A stretch of DNA of 64,000 nt. Origin: a bacterium (GTDB lineage Bacteria; Cyanobacteriota; Vampirovibrionia; Gastranaerophilales; Gastranaerophilaceae). The stretch is from the NCBI GenBank assembly GCA_017405375.1, contig JAFRAO010000039.1, positions 55,979 to 119,978 on the forward strand. The letters are read 5' to 3'. This document shows, piece by piece, positions 38,784 through 47,836 of this stretch. The position numbers and the translations under genes are program-made. How positions within the stretch are numbered: the first letter of the stretch is position 1; the number at the start of each line of letters is the position of its first letter. The notes under the pieces are model-generated. The model was given only the letters and a program-made list of their open reading frames with translations, was not told the origin of the DNA and ran no database searches.

Positions 38784-38812
38784 CAGTTGTATAAGCCCGG
38801 AAAAATAAAAAA

Positions 38813-38886
38813 TACCCCGGATGCGATTCGAACGCATGACCCTCTGCTTAGAAGGCAGATGCTCTATCCAGCTGAGCTACCGAGGC
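38813..38886 (-). tRNA. tRNA-Arg (anticodon TCT)
   Basis: 74-base cloverleaf on the minus strand: acceptor GCCTCGG/CCGGGGT, D-stem GCTC/GAGC, anticodon stem TCTGC/GCAGA with loop CTTCTAA giving TCT, T-stem ATGCG/CGCAT with loop TTCGAAT, discriminator A. Reads AGA codons, the main arginine codon in AT-rich genes. Confidence 0.95.
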
Positions 38887-38939
38887 ACTTTAGTTTTTTA
38901 TTTTTTCTATTAAATTGTAAAAATCTATTTTTGCAATAA

Positions 38940-38967
38940 CCCTTCCGCTTAGAAGGCAGATGCTCCT
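38940..38967 (-). repeat. Partial tRNA-Arg copy (anticodon arm)
   Basis: A perfect 19-base copy of the tRNA-Arg(TCT) D/anticodon segment at 38846-38864 recurs at 38947-38965, 101 bases upstream of the corresponding position in the gene, with partial similarity on one side. Confidence 0.7.
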
Positions 38968-39072
38968 TTATAGCTTAAAACAAAAACTCTTTATTGTCAA
39001 TAAGTTGTCTTAGTTAGATAAATTTTAAATATTTTTCCCATGTTTGAATAATCTCTTTTTTACAAAAAATAT

Positions 39073-39101
39073 TTGTTTATCAACCATGTGTATGATATAA
39101 T
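39073..39101 (+). promoter_or_regulatory. Predicted promoter of the leaderless histidine kinase gene
   Basis: TTGTTT (39073-39078), 17-base spacer, TATAAT (39096-39101), six bases, ATG at 39108. Confidence 0.6.
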
Positions 39102-39107
39102 TCTTGT

Positions 39108-41048
39108 ATGAATTGTTTTAAGAATATGACAACACAATCACGCTTAATTATATTGGGACTCCTTTCTACAACAGTAGTTATGGCACTTATTGGTGTTTTT
39201 GCAGTTAATAAAATTCAAAAAAATTTGGATACCGTTTACAAAAATTTCGGACAAATTATTTCTAAAACACTTGCTATTGAATCTGTAGAAATTACAAAAG
39301 ATATTCCTGAATTAAGTAAATACGATACTTTGAGAACTCATTCACTTTCTATTTTAGGAAGTAATGACGATATCGCTTATATCGAATTTAAAGATAATAA
39401 TTCAAATGTTATTTATTCAAGCAAGGAAGATTATTCTTCACGTGCAAAAATGTCAAAAATTGATGTTAGTTCCCCTATGATTTTAAAAAATGAAGATTCT
39501 TCATCTACTGTCGTAGGCTCAGTAGTCGTTGGTCTATCAGCATCTATTATCGCATCTATAACTAACATGACTACAACTTCTCTGATTATTATTTTCACAC
39601 TTACTTGGGGGTTGGTTGTATTGGTTATGTTGGCCCATGCTATCCTTTCCACTAAAGAGTTACGCTTACTTCAAGACGGCGTTAAAAAAATTTCATCAGG
39701 TACTTTTGGGATAAAAATTGAATCAAACGGTATAAGTAAAGAGGCACAGCAATTATTTGAATCTTTTAATGATATGTCAACAAGACTGCACCAATACGAA
39801 GAACAAAATGTTGAACAATTAACCTTAGAAAAAGATAAATTAGAAGCTGTTTTGGCTTATATCGCAAACGGTGTTGTTGTATGCGACAACCACGATAATG
39901 TTATTTTAATCAATGAGCATGCCCAAAAACTTTTAGATGCAAAATCTTCTGATATTTTGAATACTAAAATTCAACAATATTGTGACACTTGCGGCGAAAT
40001 GTGTTTCAAAGAGAAAATTGAACAATTTAAAGATACGCCGCTTGATGTTATGGAACAAAAACCTTTAGCATTTAACATAGAAGTAAGTCAAAGAATTATT
40101 AAATCTGTAATATCTCCTATGTTTACGGTAAACAAAGAGTATGTAGGTTATATTATCGTCTTAATTGATATTACAAAAGAAACTGAAATGGATAATTTGC
40201 GTTCTAATTTTATTTCTAATGTATCCCACGAATTACGTACGCCAATTACTGTTTTAAGAAGTTATATAGATACTCTATATAACTATGGAAATGATTTTGA
40301 TTTTAACACGCAAAAAGAATTTATAGGTGTTATGAATCAAGAAATTATACGATTAAACAGAATGGTTAATGATATTTTAGATTTCTCAAGATACGAATCC
40401 CAAAACATTAAATTGGAAAAAACAAGACAAAGCATCATGCCTGTCATCGAAGATGTTGTTGATGAAATGAAAATTATCGCTGCAGAACATAATTTGACTT
40501 TCTCCATTATGAAAGAACCGGATTTACCTGAAGTTCCGTTTAACAAAGACAGCATTAGAAGAGTTTTGACAAATATTGTTTCAAATGCGATAAAATATTC
40601 CCCTGATAACAAGCGTATAAGAATTAAAGCTGAAATGGCAAGAATTGGTGATTTCATTGAAATTAGCGTTGAAGACCAAGGACAAGGTATTGCTGAAGAA
40701 TATCAAAAGAAAATTTTTGACAGATTTTTCAGAATTGAAAATGATACCCATTCTATTAAAGGAACAGGATTAGGTTTGCATTTAGTCAAAATATCTGTTG
40801 AAAAGCATCATGGCGGACAAGTGTTTGTTCATTCCAAATTGGGTGAAGGTTCAACTTTCGGATTCCGTTTACCAATAAATCCTGTTGATAATGATGGACC
40901 TGATGAAAATAATAATGATAATATGAATAAACCGGAAAATATGATTGAATCAGAGATTGAACCAAATTTTGAAGATAATTCAGCATTTAATAATCAATCT
41001 AATAAAGAAATTAGTAACGGTTGGGAAATCTCTTTTGAAAAACGCTAA
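39108..41048 (+). CDS. Membrane sensor histidine kinase (HAMP-PAS-HisKA-HATPase)
   Basis: 646 residues. A first transmembrane helix (about 12-32), an extracytoplasmic sensor region, a second helix (about 152-176), HAMP (about 180-235), a PAS domain (about 245-360) with an internal CDTCGEMC cluster, HisKA with the phospho-acceptor in SNVSHELRTPI, and HATPase with NAIKYSP, DQGQGI and GTGLGLHL. The arrangement is WalK/PhoR-like. A 45-residue acidic asparagine-rich tail is unusual. No response regulator is adjacent; that at 19832 is a possible partner. Confidence 0.92.
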   Translation: MNCFKNMTTQSRLIILGLLSTTVVMALIGVFAVNKIQKNLDTVYKNFGQIISKTLAIESVEITKDIPELSKYDTLRTHSLSILGSNDDIAYIEFKDNNSNVIYSSKEDYSSRAKMSKIDVSSPMILKNEDSSSTVVGSVVVGLSASIIASITNMTTTSLIIIFTLTWGLVVLVMLAHAILSTKELRLLQDGVKKISSGTFGIKIESNGISKEAQQLFESFNDMSTRLHQYEEQNVEQLTLEKDKLEAVLAYIANGVVVCDNHDNVILINEHAQKLLDAKSSDILNTKIQQYCDTCGEMCFKEKIEQFKDTPLDVMEQKPLAFNIEVSQRIIKSVISPMFTVNKEYVGYIIVLIDITKETEMDNLRSNFISNVSHELRTPITVLRSYIDTLYNYGNDFDFNTQKEFIGVMNQEIIRLNRMVNDILDFSRYESQNIKLEKTRQSIMPVIEDVVDEMKIIAAEHNLTFSIMKEPDLPEVPFNKDSIRRVLTNIVSNAIKYSPDNKRIRIKAEMARIGDFIEISVEDQGQGIAEEYQKKIFDRFFRIENDTHSIKGTGLGLHLVKISVEKHHGGQVFVHSKLGEGSTFGFRLPINPVDNDGPDENNNDNMNKPENMIESEIEPNFEDNSAFNNQSNKEISNGWEISFEKR

Positions 41049-41848
41049 CTCTTTATGATATGTTTTTTATTGAAAAGAGCAATTATTAGGATTATACCAA
41101 TAAAAAACATTATAACGGATATTACTTGCGGGAAATGTAAGTATCCTACATTTTTTGTACAATCAAGCCTGTATCCTTCTATAAAGAATCTTATTATTGA
41201 GTATAAAATTAAATATAAAGAAAGAATTAATCCGTCAAATTTATTTTTAAATTTTTCTGCTACATAAAGCAACACAAAGAAAATAAATAAATTACAAATA
41301 CTTTCGTATAAAAATGTCGGTTGAAAATAATTAAAACTTTCATAACCTAAAATACGAGCATGTTCCGGTATATAAACAGCAATAAATTTATCTGTTGGCA
41401 GTCCATAGGCTTCATTATTGAAAAAATTACCCCATCTGCCTATTGATTGAGCTATAACAAGTCCGAAAACCAATATATCAGACAATTTTAAAATAGAAAT
41501 TTTTTTTATTTTAGCTAATATGCATAATCCGGCAAAACTACCGATAATTCCGCCATGTATAGCCAAACCGCCTTGTCTGAAGTTTAATATTTCGTTAAGA
41601 TGAATTGAATAGTAATCGATGTTTATCAAACAATAATACAATCGTGCAGAAATAAAACCAATAACAATCAGTAAAGGTACAATATCATACAAAATGTTTG
41701 CATCAATATCAAAATAATATTTTTTTGCTACAAAAAACGAACAGTAAAACCCAATTAGTGCACCAAAAGACAATATTAATCCATAATAATAAATTGGAAT
41801 ATTGCATAATGTAAAAGCTGTTTCACTTGGTGATGACAGAATTATCAT
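41045..41848 (-). CDS. lgt: Phosphatidylglycerol--prolipoprotein diacylglyceryl transferase
   Basis: Integral membrane enzyme that adds diacylglycerol to the lipobox cysteine of prolipoproteins. About seven helices. The family motifs AIHGGIIGSFAG and GRWGNFFNNEAYG are present, and the length of 267 residues is normal. It starts at the base after the stop of an upstream TPR lipoprotein gene, so the modifying enzyme is co-transcribed with one of its own probable substrates. Its stop overlaps that of the kinase gene by 4 bases. Confidence 0.95.
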   Translation of the reverse strand: MIILSSPSETAFTLCNIPIYYYGLILSFGALIGFYCSFFVAKKYYFDIDANILYDIVPLLIVIGFISARLYYCLINIDYYSIHLNEILNFRQGGLAIHGGIIGSFAGLCILAKIKKISILKLSDILVFGLVIAQSIGRWGNFFNNEAYGLPTDKFIAVYIPEHARILGYESFNYFQPTFLYESICNLFIFFVLLYVAEKFKNKFDGLILSLYLILYSIIRFFIEGYRLDCTKNVGYLHFPQVISVIMFFIGIILIIALFNKKHIIKS

Positions 41849-42445
41849 TTAGTTTGTAGCTTCACTATTATTCAATGTATCTAAAATTTGTTTTAATTCA
41901 TCAATCTTTTCATTGATGTTTGTATAGCTATTATTTGAAGTATTTAATTCCGAATATTTATTATAATTTTCAATAGCCAAATTATAGTAATTCTTTACAT
42001 TATCAATTTCGTCTTTGGTAGCTTTGTAGTTACCTTTTTCGTCAAATTGAGAGTTGTTGTCAGGATTTTCATCATCTTTAAGTTCTTTTTGCTCTTTTGT
42101 TTCCCCATTATATATGCTTTTTGCATAATTTTCGTATGCAACAGCTAAAGAATAATATACATCAGCTTTTTTATCATTTAATTTTATAGCCTTATTAAAT
42201 GTTTCTATAGCTTTGTCGTAATCTTCATTTTCTGTGTATGCTATTGCAAGGTTATATTGTGTTTCGAATATGCTGTTATCCAAGTCAATACTTGCTTCAA
42301 GTCTGCTTATAGCGTTAGGATAATCTCCTTTTTCCATGTATTCTGCTGCTTTGTTATTAAGTTCTTCTATTGCAAGATTATTTATGCAGCCGGTGGTTAA
42401 AATTGTTACAAATAATATTAAAATTAAATATATTGCTTTTTTCAT
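41849..42445 (-). CDS. TPR-repeat lipoprotein
   Basis: 198 residues. Signal peptide with lipobox TTGC (cysteine near residue 20), then three TPR units from about residue 28 (for example AAEYMEKGDYPNAISRLEAS and YNLAIAYTENEDYDKAIETF). An acidic linker precedes a final helical part. Probably an envelope-anchored assembly or scaffolding protein. GAGG precedes the ATG, and lgt follows directly. Confidence 0.85.
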   Translation of the reverse strand: MKKAIYLILILFVTILTTGCINNLAIEELNNKAAEYMEKGDYPNAISRLEASIDLDNSIFETQYNLAIAYTENEDYDKAIETFNKAIKLNDKKADVYYSLAVAYENYAKSIYNGETKEQKELKDDENPDNNSQFDEKGNYKATKDEIDNVKNYYNLAIENYNKYSELNTSNNSYTNINEKIDELKQILDTLNNSEATN

Positions 42446-42497
42446 AATTGCCTCATTTTTACTAATTACAATATTATTTTAAAATAAATTTATATAT

Positions 42498-42527
42498 TTG
42501 GCAATAAATAAAAATTTAAGTTACAAT
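42498..42527 (+). promoter_or_regulatory. Promoter of the Clp-domain/ruvX/tilS operon
   Basis: TTGGCA (42498-42503), 18-base spacer, TACAAT (42522-42527). The ATG at 42549 follows with a GAGG ribosome-binding site, so this transcript has a leader. Confidence 0.5.
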
Positions 42528-42548
42528 ATAAAAAGAAATGAGGTAAAA

Positions 42549-42821
42549 ATGTCAGAAGAAAAAATCGTAAACATAGGAGATAGATTGCATAAGGAAAAAG
42601 TATCTGATGAAGAAAGTACATCAGAACAATTTGAACCGGTATATTGCAGTTTTTGCGGAAGACCCAATACACAGGTTTTAAAAATGGTAAAAGGTCCGGG
42701 GGTTAATATTTGTTCCGAATGCACAATGATTGCGGTGCAATATCTTATTATGAACGATGTCATGCCATCAGCAGAAGCGCAAAAAGTATTAGATGCAATT
42801 TGGAGGATAGGTAAACAATAA
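42549..42821 (+). CDS. Stand-alone ClpX-type zinc-finger protein
   Basis: 90 residues. CSFCGRPN (C33, C36) and NICSECTM (C55, C58) form the C4 zinc finger found at the N-terminus of ClpX, where it dimerises and binds substrates and adaptors. No ATPase follows. The last 30 residues form a helix. GAGG lies five bases before the ATG, which I prefer to the upstream frame extension. Stop and the next start overlap in TAATG. It is the first gene of an operon of about 7 kb. A role as Clp adaptor or competitor is an inference. Confidence 0.85.
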   Translation: MSEEKIVNIGDRLHKEKVSDEESTSEQFEPVYCSFCGRPNTQVLKMVKGPGVNICSECTMIAVQYLIMNDVMPSAEAQKVLDAIWRIGKQ

Positions 42822-44461
42822 TGATTACGCAACTTAACAAAATTCAATTAAGAGCTGAAATTTTAACTGTTATATCAAAACTGCAAATGTTGTCTGATAT
42901 GTCTAAGGTTGATGAAATACTATCTTTGCTTTTAGCTCAAGAAGATAAAAGAATGGTTTTGGATTTATTGATGCGTGAATTCGTAAAAACAACGGAAGAA
43001 AAAGCTTTTATAATCAAGTATCTTTTATTGCGGTTGACAGATAAAACTCAACTGGAGAATTCTTTATGGACATCTTTAAAAAGTCCAATGGTAAGTGATT
43101 TTAATAAATCATTAATCTTGGATTTGTTGAGAGAAATAGGCAACAGAGTAGATTATAACGAAGTAGATACTTATTTTGAAGATGCAAAGGGGCTGATTAA
43201 TAAAGAAACTGAAGAATTGTTGCAAAATGCGATAATGAATCCTGAAGCTCAAATAGATTTTTTAGATTTTCTGGAAAACTTACCTTATGATGATAAATTA
43301 ACATTAATAGAATCTCTTAGTGATGATTACTCGGAGGATGCACTTGCAAATATTTTGGTTCCTGTGTTTTTAAAAGACCCAACATCCAAAATAGGACGAG
43401 TTGCTTTAAAAATTTTGGGTACATCAAAATCTCAACTGGCATTACACGCTTTAACAGATTCATTGGAGTATGTCGATGATGATATTATTCCTGAAATTCG
43501 TAAAAATATTACAGAATTAAAATTATCAGGTGTAAGAGAGGACAATTCCATCGAATTTTTTAAAGAACTTTTATTAGAATCAAAACCGTATGAATGTTAT
43601 ACAAATTATCCTGATGGGCATGGCAATCAGGCGCTAATTTTTTCAAGAGAAAGAGAAGATGAAACTTTGCAGTTCGTTGCGGTTGTGATTAATGATAAAT
43701 CAGGAGTGGTGGATTGTTTTGGATTTAATCAAATTACAAAAGATGAATTTGCAAAAATTGTAGAACGTTTTTATGGTTATGATGAGAGTGTTTACATAAA
43801 CAAAACTGTATTAAAAACACTATTAGACAATGCTGAAAACATAGTTCATATGAATGGTGAAGTTGTTTCCTACGAATATATATGCTGGCGTAATTTGTTT
43901 GCTGATATTCCTACTGAACCCGTTCCTATTGAATTTATATTAGAAGACAAATTCAAAAAAGAATCTGTTAAAGATAGTGATTTTGATAAGCTCTGTATGT
44001 CAGACATTGTTCAAAAATGGTTCTTAGACGTTGATACCAATGATGAATTTTCTGATTTTATGGTTCAGGTTAATGACGGTTTTAAATTAAAAAATTACGA
44101 TATAGATTTAGATAATTTGATAGAAGATAATTTTAGCAGCATATTTTCTAAAAAAGATATAAAAGTATGGGCGAAACGAATTTTAATGTCTGCATATTTA
44201 AAATATCTTGCAAATGAAAAGACTGAAGCACAAAGATTTTATTCATTGTATTTTGATGAAAAAGCAATGCATAATATGTTAATTAACATAATTAAGAAAA
44301 GTATTTACGAATATTACGTAGGATTAAAATTCAGATTGAATGAAGAAAAAAATACAACAAATATTTTTGCTAAAAATAATGAATTTAGAGTAAAAGAATT
44401 TGATATTTACGAATTAGAAACGATAATTGATATTATCGAAAAAAAATGGGTTGAAGCATAA
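42821..44461 (+). CDS. HEAT-repeat-like protein of unknown function
   Basis: 546 residues, acidic. The first 240 residues look like paired helices of a HEAT/ARM solenoid (for example ISKLQMLSDMSKVDEILSLL and IGRVALKILGTSKSQLALHA). A mixed alpha/beta middle (about 250-370) contains QFVAVVINDKSGVVDCFGF. The C-terminus is helical. No recognised family or motif for catalysis. It is translationally coupled to the zinc-finger gene and followed 2 bases later by ruvX. Confidence 0.7.
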   Translation: MITQLNKIQLRAEILTVISKLQMLSDMSKVDEILSLLLAQEDKRMVLDLLMREFVKTTEEKAFIIKYLLLRLTDKTQLENSLWTSLKSPMVSDFNKSLILDLLREIGNRVDYNEVDTYFEDAKGLINKETEELLQNAIMNPEAQIDFLDFLENLPYDDKLTLIESLSDDYSEDALANILVPVFLKDPTSKIGRVALKILGTSKSQLALHALTDSLEYVDDDIIPEIRKNITELKLSGVREDNSIEFFKELLLESKPYECYTNYPDGHGNQALIFSREREDETLQFVAVVINDKSGVVDCFGFNQITKDEFAKIVERFYGYDESVYINKTVLKTLLDNAENIVHMNGEVVSYEYICWRNLFADIPTEPVPIEFILEDKFKKESVKDSDFDKLCMSDIVQKWFLDVDTNDEFSDFMVQVNDGFKLKNYDIDLDNLIEDNFSSIFSKKDIKVWAKRILMSAYLKYLANEKTEAQRFYSLYFDEKAMHNMLINIIKKSIYEYYVGLKFRLNEEKNTTNIFAKNNEFRVKEFDIYELETIIDIIEKKWVEA

Positions 44462-44463
44462 TT

Positions 44464-44868
44464 ATGAATAAGATTATGGCACTTGATATAGGAACAAAGC
44501 GTATAGGAATAGCGTTAACAGATTATTTACATGTTACTGTAAGCGGTCATTCGTATATAAGCCGAGTTCCCGAATCTGATGCATTAACATTGATAAAAAA
44601 AATAGCTAAGGATAATAATGTAAAAGATATTGTAATTGGTGTACCATATAATATGGATAATTCAAAAGGTAGTCAGGCAAATGATTGTATCAATTTTGCG
44701 AAAAATCTTTCAGAATTCAATATTATTGAAGAAGATGAACGATTAACATCGGAAACTGCTGAAGAAAATTTGAGAAACAAACGTATAGATTTTCGTAAAG
44801 ATAAAGGTTTAGTAGATATAGAAAGTGCTTGCATTATACTTGAACAATATTTGTCGAGAATAAATTAA
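44464..44868 (+). CDS. ruvX: RuvX/YqgF Holliday junction resolvase-like protein
   Basis: RNase H-fold protein that in E. coli acts in 16S rRNA 5'-end processing and is predicted to resolve Holliday junctions. LDIGTKRIGIALTD at the start, VIGVPYNMD, DERLTSETAEE and a late acidic DIESACIIL are the family elements. 134 residues is normal. It is followed by the DUF1292 gene, an adjacency also seen in Firmicutes (yrrK-yrzB). Confidence 0.92.
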   Translation: MNKIMALDIGTKRIGIALTDYLHVTVSGHSYISRVPESDALTLIKKIAKDNNVKDIVIGVPYNMDNSKGSQANDCINFAKNLSEFNIIEEDERLTSETAEENLRNKRIDFRKDKGLVDIESACIILEQYLSRIN

Positions 44869-44882
44869 AGAAGGGTAAGAAA

Positions 44883-45149
44883 ATGACAGAAAATAAAAAG
44901 ATAATTGAAACAGTTGATGAAAATGGTAATGTCGTAAATTTTGAATTATTTGATATTGTCGAATTTGAAGATAAGGAATATGCTTTATTGACGAATCCTG
45001 ATATTGATAATGATGAAGACATTGTAGTTATGCGATTATTAAAAGATGATGAAGGTTATTCATTTGAAACGATAGAGGATGATGAAGAATTTGAACGCGT
45101 AGCAGAATTTATTGAATCTATTGAAGATGAAATTGATGATGAGGATTAA
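44883..45149 (+). CDS. DUF1292 family small acidic protein
   Basis: 88 residues, strongly acidic. The order ELFDIVEFEDKEYALLTNPD, then EDIVVMRLLKD and a closing EFERVAEFIES, is that of DUF1292 (YrzB). Function unknown. AAGGG precedes the ATG. Position between ruvX and the Clp_N gene. Confidence 0.85.
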   Translation: MTENKKIIETVDENGNVVNFELFDIVEFEDKEYALLTNPDIDNDEDIVVMRLLKDDEGYSFETIEDDEEFERVAEFIESIEDEIDDED

Positions 45150-45151
45150 TT

Positions 45152-46510
45152 TTGTTAGAAAAGTTTACTGAAAAAGCAATAAATATAGTTACAGAAGCAC
45201 AAAATCAGGCAAAATTAATGCAGAATGTATTGGTGCAGCCTGAACATTTTTTGCTGGCTATTTCCAAACTGGCAAAAGGAATTTCTTTAAAAATTTTCAA
45301 AATGTATAATATTGATTTTGATAATTTGAGAAAAGTTGTAGAAGAAAAATTAAGATTTGAAAAATCTTCTAAAATATACACTAACCCATATTTCAGTCCG
45401 GCAAGTAAAGATTTGTTGAAAAGAGCTTCTGATTTGGCTGACAAATCAGGCAATTCCAGTATTTTATTTGAACATGTCTTTATTGCTGTGTTAAATGACA
45501 AAAATTCTTATATATCAAGAGTTTTAGAACGATTTAATTTTGACACATACAAAGTTAAAGATACGTTATCGCGTTTAGTTCAAAAAAAAGTATCAAAAAT
45601 AAAACATCCGGAAGGTGAAGATGTTTTAAAAAATTCAGAGTTACTGAATGTCGAAAATTTATTAAATGGAAGTAACGAGATATTTAATAATGCATTATCA
45701 AAATTATCTGCATCAAAATATGAAATTTTAGGAACAGAGCAAATATTATCATCGATATTGGAGAATAAAGATTCTGAACTTGTTGAAATTTTGAGTAAAT
45801 TAGGGTTAACATCACAAAATTTTGAAGAAAAATTAAACGAGTTAGAAAACAGAGATGACGAGTTTGAAGGCAAACAGATTATATTTACTCCAAACGCTTT
45901 TATAGCTATGAATAATGCAATAAATATCGCAAAAGAAATGGGTTTTTCCAAAGTAACACCATCTCATTTGATTCTTGGCATATTAAAATCAAAAAAAGGA
46001 ATTGCGTATAAAATATTAAAACAGCTAAATGTTTTATCACCTGATTTTGAGAAAGCGATTATAAGTCCGATAGAAAAACAGACTCCCGAAATATCAACCA
46101 TAATCAAGTTTGCAAAAGAAGAAGCAAGACGTATAGGGCGAAATACGGTCGGAACTGAAATGTTATTGCTTGGAATAATTGAAGAAGGAAACGGTATTGG
46201 TTACAAAGTTTTAAATGAACTTGAAATTACAATAAAAGATGTCAGAAAAGTTATTGAAAACATTGTAGGGTACGGCGATGAATATTTTGATTCAGAAATT
46301 ACTTTTACCAAGCGTGCCAAAAAAGTTCTTGAAACAGCATGGCAGTTGGTTAAAAAGCGTAATGAATTAAAAATTGAATCTGACCATTTGTTGTACGCAA
46401 TTACGTGTGCGGAAGATTGTGTTGCGATGCGTGTTCTCGAACAACTTGGTGTTGATGTAATTGAAATTAAACAGGGAATTATTTTTGAAAAACAAAAACG
46501 TAATAAGTAA
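45152..46510 (+). CDS. Protein of three tandem Clp_N domains without ATPase
   Basis: 452 residues. The sequence falls into six half-repeats of the Clp N-domain: FTEKAINIVTEAQNQAKLMQ...VQPEHFLLAI (1), FSPASKDLLKRASDLAD...LFEHVFIAVL (2), a weaker third around EILGTEQILSSIL, FTPNAFIAMNNAINIAKEMG...PSHLILGIL (4), IIKFAKEEARRIG...GTEMLLLGII (5), and FTKRAKKVLETAWQL...ESDHLLYAIT (6). No Walker A or AAA+ module follows. Start is TTG with GAGG seven bases upstream. It may be a substrate-binding adaptor for a ClpC-type protease, as plastid ClpT proteins are. Confidence 0.88.
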   Translation: MLEKFTEKAINIVTEAQNQAKLMQNVLVQPEHFLLAISKLAKGISLKIFKMYNIDFDNLRKVVEEKLRFEKSSKIYTNPYFSPASKDLLKRASDLADKSGNSSILFEHVFIAVLNDKNSYISRVLERFNFDTYKVKDTLSRLVQKKVSKIKHPEGEDVLKNSELLNVENLLNGSNEIFNNALSKLSASKYEILGTEQILSSILENKDSELVEILSKLGLTSQNFEEKLNELENRDDEFEGKQIIFTPNAFIAMNNAINIAKEMGFSKVTPSHLILGILKSKKGIAYKILKQLNVLSPDFEKAIISPIEKQTPEISTIIKFAKEEARRIGRNTVGTEMLLLGIIEEGNGIGYKVLNELEITIKDVRKVIENIVGYGDEYFDSEITFTKRAKKVLETAWQLVKKRNELKIESDHLLYAITCAEDCVAMRVLEQLGVDVIEIKQGIIFEKQKRNK

Positions 46511-47828
46511 TGTTGAAATTTTTTTAAAACAATATAATTTGACTGCAAGCACAAATAATTTAGCAGTAGCTTTTTCAGGCGGTTTTGATTCAATGTGCCT
46601 TTTGCATTGTTTAATTCAACTCAGAAATCAATATAAGTTTAATTTATATGCTTTTCATTTGAATCATAATTGGCGTAAAGAAGAATCACTAAATGAGGCT
46701 AATCGTTGCAAAGAATTTTGTCAGGAAAATGATGTTACGTTTTATACGGAAACATTAAGTGAATTTGAAAAACATACGGAAACAAGAGCACGAGAGCTCA
46801 GATACGAATTTTTTAAAAGAGCCATAGAAAAATTTAATATTACAGCTTTATTTACAGCACATACAAAAAGCGATATATCAGAAACCGTAATTTATAGAAT
46901 TATAAAAGGTACGGGAATAAAAGGTTTATGTGGAATATCTCCAAATATAAACAAAATATACAGACCGATTCTTGATGTATCTCGTTGTGAAATTGAACAA
47001 TATTGTAATGAAAATAATTTGTTACCAAATAATGACAGCTCCAATGCCAAAAATGATTATTCAAGGAATTTTATACGTAATGAAATTCTGCCTAAATTTA
47101 AAAAAATTAATACAAATTATGAACAAGCAATAAGTTCTTTGGCAAATTTAGCGTTTGAATCAGAAGAAATTGTCAAAGAATATATTTCATTATTGGGTGT
47201 ATATGATAATTTTGGAAAAATAAATTCTTGTGTTTATAAAAATTTATCAAACAATTTGAAAAAAAGAATTATATATGAATTATTTGTCAAAAATGATTTT
47301 GAATATACACAACAAAGAGTATTAAACGTTTTAACTTTTATTAAAGAAAATATTAATAAAAAATCGGGAAACAGATGTTCTTTAACTAATAATTATTGGT
47401 TATTTGTTAATACGGAAAAAATATATGTGATTTCAAGAAAAGAAAAAATTCAAGATGAGATAAAAATATTAAAAGAGGGCATTTATGATTTTGGAGAGTT
47501 TGTTTTTAGTATAAAAAAATGTGATAATATGCCGATTGTATTTCCAAAGGATAGTGAATACAAAGCATATATAAATTTGACTGAAGATATAAATTTCGTG
47601 TTACGTACCCGCAGAAATGGAGATGTTATACAACCTTTGGGAACAAAGGGAACTATGAAATTTAAAAAGTATTTAATAAATAAAAATATACCTCAGCATA
47701 AAAAAGATGATATAGTTCTACTTTGCAAATCAAATGAAGTTTTGTGGGCGAGCGGTTTAGGTATTAGTGAAAAAATAAAAGTTGTAAATAATTGCACACA
47801 TGTGATAGAATTGAGAAATAAGGAATAG
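46485..47828 (+). CDS. tilS: tRNA(Ile)-lysidine synthase
   Basis: Modifies C34 of tRNA-Ile(CAU) to lysidine so that it reads AUA. PP-loop SGGFDSM, then NHNWRKEES, RARELRYEFF, ALFTAHTKSD and the RPILDVSR element are typical. The C-terminal TilS domain with RNGDVIQPLGTKG...LINKNIP is present. I favour the TTG at 46485 with AGGGA upstream over the TTG at 46461; both lie inside the preceding gene. About 447 residues. Confidence 0.93.
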   Translation: MKNKNVISNVEIFLKQYNLTASTNNLAVAFSGGFDSMCLLHCLIQLRNQYKFNLYAFHLNHNWRKEESLNEANRCKEFCQENDVTFYTETLSEFEKHTETRARELRYEFFKRAIEKFNITALFTAHTKSDISETVIYRIIKGTGIKGLCGISPNINKIYRPILDVSRCEIEQYCNENNLLPNNDSSNAKNDYSRNFIRNEILPKFKKINTNYEQAISSLANLAFESEEIVKEYISLLGVYDNFGKINSCVYKNLSNNLKKRIIYELFVKNDFEYTQQRVLNVLTFIKENINKKSGNRCSLTNNYWLFVNTEKIYVISRKEKIQDEIKILKEGIYDFGEFVFSIKKCDNMPIVFPKDSEYKAYINLTEDINFVLRTRRNGDVIQPLGTKGTMKFKKYLINKNIPQHKKDDIVLLCKSNEVLWASGLGISEKIKVVNNCTHVIELRNKE

Positions 47829-47836
47829 GTGAATTT

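Noticed and set aside
38400..39000. Integrated element at tRNA-Arg(TCT)
   Set aside because: No integrase, and no duplicated tRNA 3' end that would mark an att site; the partial copy is of the anticodon region and lies upstream.
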